This document shows, piece after piece, positions 54,082 to 61,916 of a stretch of 64,000 bases of DNA. The stretch lies in contig CAJXOF010000001.1 in NCBI GenBank assembly GCA_913057945.1, positions 186,001 through 250,000 of the forward strand, written 5' to 3'. The notes below the pieces were generated by a model. It searched no databases, was not told the DNA's origin, and saw only the letters and a program-made list of their open reading frames with translations. Origin of the DNA: an uncultured Hyphomonadaceae bacterium. GTDB lineage: Bacteria; Pseudomonadota; Alphaproteobacteria; Caulobacterales; Hyphomonadaceae. Within the stretch, counting starts at the first letter, position 1; each line of letters opens with the position of its first letter. A program made the position numbers and the translations under genes.

Positions 54082-55566
54082 TTAGTCTTTCACGCCAAAG
54101 CGGATCATCACTTGTCCAATCTCGCCCCCAGGCTCGACCTGGTGATTAAACGGGTCATCTGAGAGTGTGAACCCGATACTTTCGTGCTGGTGGTCACCAT
54201 GCTCACGGGCGGCTTCGAGGTGCAGGATGTAATCGCCTGCAGGTGCTGGGACGCCATCATCTGTCAGGCCGTCCCATACAAGGTCATATTGACCCGGCCG
54301 GCGCGTCGGCCCCGCAATGGCGTCCACGAGGCTCCCAGCCTTTCTGCCAAAGCGCCTATGCCAATAATAATTCTCCTTCATCCAACGTTCTTGCTGACCC
54401 GCCAGCATCAGAATACGGATGAGGTTACGCTCCTTGTCTGCGATCCATACCGCCATATAGGGCCGCTCATAGTCCGCAATAGCCTGATCAGGAATTTCGA
54501 AATCGATGGTGAAGGCAAATTCGTCCGGCCAGTTCGCGCTGGCCTCCCCTTCCTTATCAGGCATTGATTCCAGAGCCGCCCACCCTGATGTCTGGTGGCG
54601 ACGCTGATCTGCCGTGACAATCTCAGCTTCCACTCCCGGCATATTCTCCACAAGATCCAGCCCCGGTTTGAGGTCCATTACCAGAAGGGCGGTGGCGATG
54701 GCATCTGCCGTCATCGCGTCGGAAGCATGAACCGTTGCGTTCTGAATGTGAGAAACTGGCCACCCGTCAGCCGGGGAGATGACATGGCTGTAGGCTTCGC
54801 CTTCAATCATTCGATTACGCGGCCCCAACCCACTGGTCGCGATGGCGCCCTCATCTATCAACACACGCGCATGTAGCGCGGAGCCGCCCTCTCCCAGTTC
54901 GGAAGCTTGCGTTACGGCCACAGCCCATTGCCCATTTTGAGGGCCATTGCCCCATGATCGGATGTCTCCACCGATGTTTATCAATAGCCCCGACACTTCG
55001 GGTGCAGCCGTACTGCCGACCTCCTGCGCAGCATCAAGTATGTAACCCTTTGCCAGAGAATCGGTGGCAAACCGCACTGGCTCGGGCCGACTGATTCTTC
55101 GTGCTTTCAGGTCTGTCTGGATACTCGCCCGCCGGATTTCCCCAGCCGTTACACGCATGGCCGGGCGGTCAGGCAATCTGTTTTCGTGTTCGGCAGAGGC
55201 CCAGACATCAAGAAGTCCACCAATACGGCAGCTGAGGGCGTTTGAGGTCAGTGTGCGATAGGCCTCGCACTGTTCAATCACGCGGATCATGTCAGCAGAT
55301 GCTTCCATACTGCCTGTTCGGTTCAAGCGAGATATTTCGCTGGAGGTATCGTACGTGCTGAACACAGCGCGAAGGCGTTCGATTTCCTGGAGGATCGCGC
55401 TTTCTGCCGTGTCAGCGGCGGTCTCTGAGGGCGCATTCACAACAAGATCCAATGAGGTCCCGAGGACATAGTCATGGTGTCGCTTGTAAATGTCGGCCGC
55501 TGCCGCACCCGATAGCATTACCAACAAGATCGGAGCCAAGGCCAACCCGGCCAATGTCTTTCGCAT
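54082..55566 (-). CDS. ApbE flavin transferase fused to DUF2271 domain
   Basis: Exported protein of 494 aa (ATG 55566, with GGAGAG upstream; an upstream start at 55596 is unlikely). The signal peptide covers residues 1-24. The ApbE part (about residues 25-300) has RHHDYVLGTSLDLVV, the LNRTGS segment, the INIGGDIRSWG and the YSHVISPADGWPV motifs, and an acidic metal site in HASDAMTADAIATALLVMD. ApbE attaches FMN to Thr/Ser of partner proteins. The C-terminal DUF2271 part (about 340-490) has MAVWIADKERNLIRILMLAG. The FMN target is not in the window. Confidence 0.9.
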   Translation of the reverse strand: MRKTLAGLALAPILLVMLSGAAAADIYKRHHDYVLGTSLDLVVNAPSETAADTAESAILQEIERLRAVFSTYDTSSEISRLNRTGSMEASADMIRVIEQCEAYRTLTSNALSCRIGGLLDVWASAEHENRLPDRPAMRVTAGEIRRASIQTDLKARRISRPEPVRFATDSLAKGYILDAAQEVGSTAAPEVSGLLINIGGDIRSWGNGPQNGQWAVAVTQASELGEGGSALHARVLIDEGAIATSGLGPRNRMIEGEAYSHVISPADGWPVSHIQNATVHASDAMTADAIATALLVMDLKPGLDLVENMPGVEAEIVTADQRRHQTSGWAALESMPDKEGEASANWPDEFAFTIDFEIPDQAIADYERPYMAVWIADKERNLIRILMLAGQQERWMKENYYWHRRFGRKAGSLVDAIAGPTRRPGQYDLVWDGLTDDGVPAPAGDYILHLEAAREHGDHQHESIGFTLSDDPFNHQVEPGGEIGQVMIRFGVKD

Positions 55567-55638
55567 CACCGCTCTCCGTGAATTTTGTGTGCGCATACTG
55601 ATCGGACTAAAGAGCCCGCCTACGAAGCGACCCTACAT

Positions 55639-55702
55639 TTCAATAATTCTCTACTTGCAACTAAATCGCATTCTCAGTATGTGCAAGTGATAATTATTCT
55701 CA
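55639..55702. promoter_or_regulatory. array of three Fur-like boxes between divergent apbE and DUF4198 genes
   Basis: Three 21-mers resemble the Fur-like box at 49571: reverse-oriented TTCAATAATTCTCTACTTGC-A at 55639-55659, TGCAACTAAATCGCATTCTC-A at 55656-55676, and TGCAAGTGATAATTATTCTC-A at 55682-55702. They lie in the 157 bp gap between two divergent genes that both encode iron-locus-type proteins. The boxes overlap or sit within 30 bp of each other, suggesting cooperative binding. Confidence 0.62.
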
Positions 55703-55723
55703 ATTATATGGATGAGGGGTCTC

Positions 55724-56521
55724 ATGACATTTCTAAAATTTGGCGCAGTTGGAATCGTGTCTGCCGTCGCGCTATGTGCAGCTGCGCAAGCGCATACATC
55801 CTTCATGTATCCGAATGCCTTCATCACCACCGAAGGCAGTCAGGTCACTCTTCAAGCGTCCTTCAGTGAAGATCCCTTTGTTCCGGAAATCGCCGTCCTC
55901 TCCGATGATTATCATGTCATTCTTCCCGATGGTTCACGGGATGATTTCAAGACCCTCACGAAACTTCGCCAATTGGTTGTGCTCGAAAGCGATCTGGATA
56001 CTGAAGGCACCTATCGGTTCACCACCGGCGTTCGCATGGGCCGGAAAAGCCAGAAAGCTCTCGTCGATGGCGAATGGAAACCGATCTTCGGACCCGATGC
56101 GGAAGTGCCCGAAAATGCGACTGAAGTGATCACAAGCCAGACCGAGACGGTTGCTGATGTCTATGTCACGAAAGGTGCCTCGACTTGGGACGCCGTCGAA
56201 TTGCCCACCGGGCAATTGATTATCAAACCGGTCACCCATCCGAGTGAAATCTATCTCGGAGAAGGGTTCGAATTCCAACTCCTGTTCAACGGCGAACCGC
56301 TTGCGGGCCAGTCGGTAGAAATCAAACGGCAAGGCGGCGCTTATGAGTCGCCAAAATACGAACGCCATGTAGAATCAGACGCTTTCGGGACCGTGAACCT
56401 GTCCTTCGACACGCCAGGCAAATACCTGATCATGACCCGCCACGCAGCCGATGCCCCTGACGGCGCCGAGACAGACGAACGCAGCTACACGACCTCGCTG
56501 ACTTTCGAAGTGGCTCGATAA
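55724..56521 (+). CDS. DUF4198-family exported protein
   Basis: Protein of 265 aa with a signal peptide (MTFLKFGAVGIVSAVALCAAAQAH). The mature protein begins HTSFMYPNAFITTEGSQVTLQ, the typical DUF4198/NikM-like opening with an N-terminal His that can ligate metal. The rest is beta-rich, with an ELLFNGEPLAGQ-like Ig-fold segment (EFQLLFNGEPLAGQSVEI). A GAGGGG sequence precedes the ATG. Proteins of this family occur in metal-uptake and Fur-controlled loci; the exact role is unknown. Confidence 0.86.
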   Translation: MTFLKFGAVGIVSAVALCAAAQAHTSFMYPNAFITTEGSQVTLQASFSEDPFVPEIAVLSDDYHVILPDGSRDDFKTLTKLRQLVVLESDLDTEGTYRFTTGVRMGRKSQKALVDGEWKPIFGPDAEVPENATEVITSQTETVADVYVTKGASTWDAVELPTGQLIIKPVTHPSEIYLGEGFEFQLLFNGEPLAGQSVEIKRQGGAYESPKYERHVESDAFGTVNLSFDTPGKYLIMTRHAADAPDGAETDERSYTTSLTFEVAR

Positions 56522-56551
56522 CAAACACCCAACTGAAACGGAACTCAGAAC

Positions 56552-57061
56552 ATGAAACGCATTTTCCCAGTCTTGTTGACCCTCGCCCTGACACCCCTCG
56601 TCGCTTGCGCCACCCATGAAGCCACCGCGCCAGCAGACGCTCAGATCGTGCCTGCCTCTATGGACACGACGATAACAGACACGCCCCGGCGCTCTGCAGA
56701 TGGACACAGCAAAGGGGCCTTCTTCACCAAGTATGATGTGGACGGCGATGGCCACGTCACGCAGGCCGAGTTCACGGCAGAACGTGCTAAAGGCTACCGT
56801 CGACGGGATGCAGATGGTGACGGCTATGTACAGTCTGAAGAGTATGTCTCGGAGTATGAAATCCGGCTGATCGAACAATTGGAAGACCAGCGCAAACGCC
56901 AGATCGACCAGGCTGACTTCCGGTTCACAGTACTCGACAAGGATGAAGACGGAAACCTGTCTCTGGACGAATTCCACGCCTCAGGCGAGCGCATGTTCTC
57001 GACGCTGGATTCCAACAGGGATGGCATTGTCGACGAGCTGGACAGCAAGGATAATTATTGA
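56552..57061 (+). CDS. EF-hand calcium-binding lipoprotein
   Basis: Protein of 169 aa with a lipoprotein signal (LALTPLVAC, lipid Cys at residue 19). It has four EF-hand-like loops: DVDGDGHVTQAEF, DADGDGYVQSEEY, DKDEDGNLSLDEF and DSNRDGIVDELD. The first three have full 12-residue ligand patterns. It lies 30 bp behind the DUF4198 gene in the same direction and is probably co-regulated with it. A periplasmic Ca2+ or metal buffering or sensing role is inferred. Confidence 0.88.
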   Translation: MKRIFPVLLTLALTPLVACATHEATAPADAQIVPASMDTTITDTPRRSADGHSKGAFFTKYDVDGDGHVTQAEFTAERAKGYRRRDADGDGYVQSEEYVSEYEIRLIEQLEDQRKRQIDQADFRFTVLDKDEDGNLSLDEFHASGERMFSTLDSNRDGIVDELDSKDNY

Positions 57062-57086
57062 TCCTGTATGCCGAAATTTAGAGCAC

Positions 57087-57131
57087 GGCTGCCGACAGTG
57101 GCAGCCACGCCCTGCCCCCAATTTGGGGCAG
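57087..57131. terminator. two tandem hairpins between convergent genes
   Basis: GGCTGCC (57087-57093) with GGCAGCC (57100-57106), and CTGCCCC (57112-57118) with GGGGCAG (57125-57131), form two perfect 7 bp stems with 6 nt loops. They sit between the EF-hand gene and the convergent response-regulator gene. Neither has a T-run, so they may be Rho-assisted or 3'-stabilising structures. Confidence 0.5.
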
Positions 57132-57189
57132 AATCCGCGATGGTGTGAGTGGCTATTGCAGCGCCCATAAGGCTTCTCATGATGCCACC

Positions 57190-57879
57190 TTACGCGTCTG
57201 CCACTCGGGGATCTATCACGGCCGTATAGCCCAGCCCACGGAGCGTCCGTATCGAGACGCTTGCCCCCATCTCTGCGAGCTTGCGACGCACTCTATGGAC
57301 GTGAACCTGGATGGAATTGTCCGTGAATTCCTGGTCAAGAGAATGGAGGCTGTCGCCAAGCTGATCCTTGGTGATCACCCGACCGGGCGCTCGCAGGAAG
57401 CGCTCCAGGACAATACTCTCCCCGCGTGACAAACCTGCATGTTTCTCTCCTACGGAAATATTCCGCGCTGCAATGTCGTAGACAATATCGCCATAGCGGA
57501 TGATCGGATCGGCTTGTGCGGGCGGACGGCGGCTGAGGGCCCTGAGCCGTGCCACCAATTCCTCGATCGCAAAGGGTTTGACCAGATAGTCATCCGCACC
57601 GGTATCCAGCCCATGCACACGCTGGTCCACACTCCCCAAGGCAGTGAGAAGAAGCACCGGCGTAGACAACCCTTCGCCTCGCGCACGGGATAACAAATCA
57701 AGCCCACTTTCTCGCGCCAGCATGATGTCCAGAATGACGACATCATAGGTCACCACTTGCCAGGCATGCCAACCATCCTCGGGAGTTTCAAAGAGATCGA
57801 CAGCAAACCCTGCGCGCGTCAGTGATTTGCTGGTCGCCCTGCCGAGCTTGGTATTGTCCTCAATGAAGAGCACCCTCAT
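57190..57879 (-). CDS. OmpR/PhoB-family response regulator
   Basis: Response regulator of about 229 aa (ATG 57879; a GTG two codons earlier is possible). Phospho-acceptor Asp51 is in VILDIMLARESG, Thr is in LLLTALGS and Lys in VKPFAIEEL. The C-terminal winged helix has LSRGESIVLERFLRAPGRVITKDQL and VHVHRVRRKL. It belongs with the sensor kinase encoded two genes upstream in the same operon (kinase, MipA-like protein, regulator). Confidence 0.92.
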   Translation of the reverse strand: MRVLFIEDNTKLGRATSKSLTRAGFAVDLFETPEDGWHAWQVVTYDVVILDIMLARESGLDLLSRARGEGLSTPVLLLTALGSVDQRVHGLDTGADDYLVKPFAIEELVARLRALSRRPPAQADPIIRYGDIVYDIAARNISVGEKHAGLSRGESIVLERFLRAPGRVITKDQLGDSLHSLDQEFTDNSIQVHVHRVRRKLAEMGASVSIRTLRGLGYTAVIDPRVADA

Positions 57880-57890
57880 AAGCACGTTCC

Positions 57891-58718
57891 CTAGAATGAA
57901 CGACTGACGCCGAACATGATCCCTGCCTGATCTTCCGACCCTTCGAGTTGGACGACGGGGCTATCGGCAGCGGTATCGAGTAGGCGCTGGTAATTGACCA
58001 TACCGAGGGCGCTCCATCTTTCGTTGATCCTATACATGAGGCCCGCCGAGAGTTCGACATTTTCAACACCTGACCCGGCGGTGTAGGTGGGCAGGCCACT
58101 GGCCGCTGCACCGGCTGGCGTAACACCGAAATAGGCCTGCATGTATTTCTCGTCAGCCCAACTCGTCGAGGCGCCGATCATGAGCATGGTCCGCTGTGAT
58201 AGAAACCGATTATAGCCCACTTCGAACTTGGCGGTCATGCCGTCATTTGCGCCGCTCACATCGGTCAGCACCTGCGCCCCGACCTCAATGCCTCCGGGAC
58301 CACCCAAATCTATGCGCTTGCTGGCGAAGATCCCGGCCATGATTGCATCATCAACCTCCCCCAAGCGGCGCACGGTGCGATTTTCGATATCATTGTCACG
58401 TCCCATTTCGAACGTAATAAGGGGCCCCAACTCGAAGTCGCCACCGGAGACGATATTTGCCTTTAACCCGGGACCATCAAGCGCCACATAACGATCGCCA
58501 CGCGTGTAACGAATGGACGCGAATGGAAGCGGCATGACCCGATAATCGTTGCTGCCCTTGTAATCCGGACCCACAAACGCTCCCGCGCCGAGTTCAAACT
58601 GAAAGCCATCCTGATGTTCAGGTCCCGGCGCGCCTTGGGCTTGCGCCTTCACGGGGACCAGGCCTCCAGCTCCGACAATAGCAATCAGGGCCAAGGTCGT
58701 CCGCGTCATCTGTATCAT
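57891..58718 (-). CDS. MipA/OmpV-family outer-membrane protein
   Basis: Outer-membrane protein of 275 aa. The ATG at 58718 is preceded by TTGGAGAA. The signal peptide ends near PVKAQAQG. FELGAGAFVGPDYKGSNDYRVMPLPFASIRY is the family opening, and alternating beta strands run to a C-terminal Phe (GVSRSF). It lies between its sensor kinase (89 bp upstream) and response regulator (11 bp downstream). The family responds to antimicrobial peptides or envelope stress in other bacteria. Confidence 0.9.
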   Translation of the reverse strand: MIQMTRTTLALIAIVGAGGLVPVKAQAQGAPGPEHQDGFQFELGAGAFVGPDYKGSNDYRVMPLPFASIRYTRGDRYVALDGPGLKANIVSGGDFELGPLITFEMGRDNDIENRTVRRLGEVDDAIMAGIFASKRIDLGGPGGIEVGAQVLTDVSGANDGMTAKFEVGYNRFLSQRTMLMIGASTSWADEKYMQAYFGVTPAGAAASGLPTYTAGSGVENVELSAGLMYRINERWSALGMVNYQRLLDTAADSPVVQLEGSEDQAGIMFGVSRSF

Positions 58719-58807
58719 GTTTAAGTTCTCCAAGACCGGCCTTCAGCTCCTACAGCCGTGTCCAAACCGGTGGGCGGGCTATGGGTGGTCAGCCTTGCAG
58801 GGAGCTT

Positions 58808-59902
58808 TCAGATGGCTCGGGAATTCGTCGTCTCAGCCGCCGCGACACCGCCACGCCTTGAAAAGTCGAGAACAAACCGCGCGCCATCGCAAGCGGGGTC
58901 CAACCGGGCCTCACCGCCATGCAATACCATCACCCGATGTATGATCGAAAGCCCGAGCCCCGCTCCGGCGCTCTGCGGGTCTGCCTTGCTGAACCGCTGG
59001 AAGAGACGAGACTGAATGGTGTGCGGCACACCTGGTCCGTCATCATTGACGGCGAGTTGTCCCTGCATCTCGATTGACACCAGGATTTCGCTGCCAGGAG
59101 GCGTATGCCGCATGGCATTTTCCAGCAGGTTACGGAGCGCTATATGCACTAATGCGACCGTGCCGTAGCAATCCCACCGCTGATGAGCACTCTCGAATGA
59201 AATACCCCGCCCGCTCGCAAGAATGGTGCTGGCCATATCGCTGGTGAGGGATCGGGCCACCTCAACCAGGTCAAAAGGGGCCTTGCCCAGATCCTTGCCG
59301 CTGTCGGCCTCGGCCAGGGTGAGAAGTTGAGTGATCAGACGCGACAACCGGTCGAACTCTTCTATAGCTTCCTTGCGCTCGTCCGGCGTCAGAAGACTCT
59401 CGACCTGCGCCCGTAATGTCGCCAATGGTGTTCGGAGTTCATGCGCTGCATTCGCGGAGAACTCCTGCTGAGCCCGCAATCCGGCTTCAAGACGATCCAA
59501 CGCACCATTGAAAGCGACCACAAGGGGCGTGATTTCCTTGGGCGATGACCTTAGTGACAGCCGCTCGCCGATGGTGGCAGGGCCGATCCGGGCGGCGCGT
59601 TCGGAGATTTGCCGCAACGGTCGCAATCCAATGTGCAGGGTCATCAAGATACCTGCCATCATCAGCCCAACCAGCAGCAACATAAAAGGAAGATTGTCGC
59701 TCACCTCGCCGGCGAGGCGACCGAGATCCATGCGCTCAGAGAAGGAGAGCGTCGCGCTATCCGGATCTATGCGCAGGAACTGAACGGCCATGAACGTCAC
59801 CATCATGACCAGCACCACGGAGGGGAACAGCATCCAGATCAGCGACAATCCACGCTTTCCACTGCTCGGCTTATCGTTCCAGATTTTGAGATGATCCAAC
59901 AC
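58808..59902 (-). CDS. membrane sensor histidine kinase
   Basis: Sensor kinase of 364 aa starting with GTG. Two helices (about residues 20-42 and 72-92) enclose a very short periplasmic loop of about 30 residues, followed by a HAMP-like linker. The phospho-acceptor His is in NAAHELRTPLATLRAQ. ATP-binding motifs are NLLENAMRHT, NDDGPGVP and GAGLGLSI. QseC/PmrB-like architecture. The small sensing loop suggests it detects envelope state or ions rather than a large ligand. Confidence 0.92.
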   Translation of the reverse strand: MLDHLKIWNDKPSSGKRGLSLIWMLFPSVVLVMMVTFMAVQFLRIDPDSATLSFSERMDLGRLAGEVSDNLPFMLLLVGLMMAGILMTLHIGLRPLRQISERAARIGPATIGERLSLRSSPKEITPLVVAFNGALDRLEAGLRAQQEFSANAAHELRTPLATLRAQVESLLTPDERKEAIEEFDRLSRLITQLLTLAEADSGKDLGKAPFDLVEVARSLTSDMASTILASGRGISFESAHQRWDCYGTVALVHIALRNLLENAMRHTPPGSEILVSIEMQGQLAVNDDGPGVPHTIQSRLFQRFSKADPQSAGAGLGLSIIHRVMVLHGGEARLDPACDGARFVLDFSRRGGVAAAETTNSRAI

Positions 59903-60078
59903 TGCGCTCGCCTTTCAGTACCCAGGAAAGGCCGGGAGCCTGCACCCTGTGACACCGCATGAGGGCCTAACCTTCCGCGAGCCTTTCTGGCAGTCGAACT
60001 GCGCACAAAGCTCCTGCGTCACGGCTTCACACTCCGTCAAACCGCTCCTCATTGACCTTAAGTTTCCAGGTTCGCAGG

Positions 60079-60858
60079 CTATGCGCCTTGGGACGCCACG
60101 TCGATTATAATTACCGTCACATTATCCGGTGCACCATCATTGAGCGTATTCGAAATCAGGCGATCGACTGCCGTTTCATTGTCCACGTCCGAGATCAGGG
60201 AGAGGATTTGCTTGTCGCCCAAGACCGAGGTCAGTCCATCCGAACACAGAAGGAATCGGTCGCCCGCCTCCAATTCACCGTTCGCCGTTTCCAGGGAAAG
60301 CCTGGAACTTGCACCGATGGCGCGTGTGACGACATGCGCCTGGGAGTGCCGTCGGGCTTCCTCCGGCGTGATTTCACCTGCGTCGATGAGTGACTGCACA
60401 AGACTATGATCGCTCGTGATTCGGCGGAAACGCCCTCTTCTCAGGAGATAGATGCGGCTGTCTCCCGCCCATGTGCAGGAGTAGTACCCATCACATGCTG
60501 TCAGAACAGCAACCGTCGCCCCCATGCTCCCTCGTGCGCTGTTTTGCGAGAGGGTCAAGAGCTCTTCGTTTGCCTGCGTCAGTTGCCGCGCCACCTCTCG
60601 TCGCAAGGCATAGGCTGTGTCGTGACGGGCAATTCGACCCAAACGCCGAGTGACCAAAGCACTGGCCACGTCCCCGCCACTATGACCGCCCATGCCGTCG
60701 GCTACTGCCCACAGAGCCGCATCCGGGCTTTCGATGAATGCATCCTCATTCAAAGTACGGACCTGCCCGCAATCGGTCCGTCCCGTTGACTGGAAACGGA
60801 ACCGCCGCGAGCGGGCCGCAACCGCACTCATGTCTCTCGAAGGAAATTGCCAGCTCAT
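60079..60858 (-). CDS. pppA: PP2C-family serine/threonine phosphatase (T6SS PppA-like)
   Basis: Protein phosphatase of 259 aa. Motifs are DCGQVRTLNEDAF, VADGMGGHSGG with the metal-binding Asp-Gly, SMGATVAVL, TWAGDSRIYLLR, and LCSDGLTSVL with DGAPDNVTVIII at the end. The ATG at 60858 overlaps the stop of the FHA gene (ATGA). It would reverse phosphorylation by the kinase two genes upstream. The 176 bp between it and the sensor kinase gene shows nothing clear. Confidence 0.92.
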   Translation of the reverse strand: MSWQFPSRDMSAVAARSRRFRFQSTGRTDCGQVRTLNEDAFIESPDAALWAVADGMGGHSGGDVASALVTRRLGRIARHDTAYALRREVARQLTQANEELLTLSQNSARGSMGATVAVLTACDGYYSCTWAGDSRIYLLRRGRFRRITSDHSLVQSLIDAGEITPEEARRHSQAHVVTRAIGASSRLSLETANGELEAGDRFLLCSDGLTSVLGDKQILSLISDVDNETAVDRLISNTLNDGAPDNVTVIIIDVASQGA

Positions 60859-61916
60859 TCGCACGGGTCCTTCGCCTTCAATTCACTCGCGCGCTGCTCA
60901 TAGCCGCGCTTGAAAGCGACATTGACTGTGCTGTCCGGATCATTGAAGGGATCCTTTGAGAGATCAGCATGCGCAGACTTCATGCAACGCATGGACACGT
61001 CCGATCGCTCCGTGAACAAGCCCGTTTTCGCCTTGGCATCAGCGCCTACCATTTTGGGGTCCAGTCGCTCCAATACAGAGTTCACCGCCGCCCTGGAACC
61101 AGCGACGAGACAGAGTGAATGCCCTTTCAGGTCTTCAAAGCATTCCTTGATAGCGTCGCCCCCCTTCAGGAAGCCGCCCGTGCGATTGCAAATAAGATCG
61201 ACGGCCAGTCGATGGGTCGGCGCCCATTTGAGGGGATTATTGTCGGTCGCGCCGATGGTTGTGCGATCAAGACTGTATTCGGCCTTCATCGATGCCCGGT
61301 CACTCATCAGGTCTCCCAGACCCACCACCACCTGCTGGTACATTTCTCCGAGGCGACGCATGATCTCAACCGGGTCTTCGCTGGTGAGATAAGACGGGTC
61401 CAACTTAGCACCTTCACAGAAGGCCTCCAGCATGACGACTTCACTCGTAGCTTCGGCATCGTCCGGCCGGGGCTTGGCTCGACGATCCGGTTCGGGCCAA
61501 ACTTCACTCGTTATACTGGTACTGGACTCGCACATGTCATCAGAGAGGGGAGCCCCCCTCTTGCGCATGTCCGAGTCATTTCCCCGGTCTTCGATGAGAT
61601 TCTGGTCCACGTCTACCTGGAGGACAAAATTGCCGATCTGAATACTCTCGCCGGCCGGAACGGCTGTCTCGACCGAATGCTCCACGCGCGTGCGGCCAGC
61701 GCCGATGTAAACCCCATTGGTACTTGTATCCCGCACGAAGACGCGCCCCTCGCGTGCGCAGATCGTGCAGTGAAAGCGTGACAATTGCCGGTGCGCATCC
61801 TCAAGCACCCAAACCGCCGCGGGATCTCGTCCTACGGTGACGTCCCCCTCACCCATGATGTAGGAGTCGATCAGGTGACCTGGGTCATCCTCACGGAACA
61901 GACGAAGCGTTATCAT
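60855..61916 (-). CDS. tagH: FHA-domain protein of the type VI secretion TagH family
   Basis: Protein of 353 aa. The N-terminal FHA domain (about residues 1-100) has VTVGRDPAAVWVLED, the SRFHCTI and the DTSTNGVYIG phosphothreonine-binding loops. A disordered linker is followed by a C-terminal domain (about 185-310) matching the TagH/Fha C-terminal pattern: KAEYSLDRTTIGATDNNPLKW, GGFLKGGDAIKECFEDLKGHS and VLERLDPKMV. In type VI secretion, phosphorylated Fha triggers assembly. Start and stop overlap both neighbours by ATGA. Confidence 0.87.
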   Translation of the reverse strand: MITLRLFREDDPGHLIDSYIMGEGDVTVGRDPAAVWVLEDAHRQLSRFHCTICAREGRVFVRDTSTNGVYIGAGRTRVEHSVETAVPAGESIQIGNFVLQVDVDQNLIEDRGNDSDMRKRGAPLSDDMCESSTSITSEVWPEPDRRAKPRPDDAEATSEVVMLEAFCEGAKLDPSYLTSEDPVEIMRRLGEMYQQVVVGLGDLMSDRASMKAEYSLDRTTIGATDNNPLKWAPTHRLAVDLICNRTGGFLKGGDAIKECFEDLKGHSLCLVAGSRAAVNSVLERLDPKMVGADAKAKTGLFTERSDVSMRCMKSAHADLSKDPFNDPDSTVNVAFKRGYEQRASELKAKDPCE

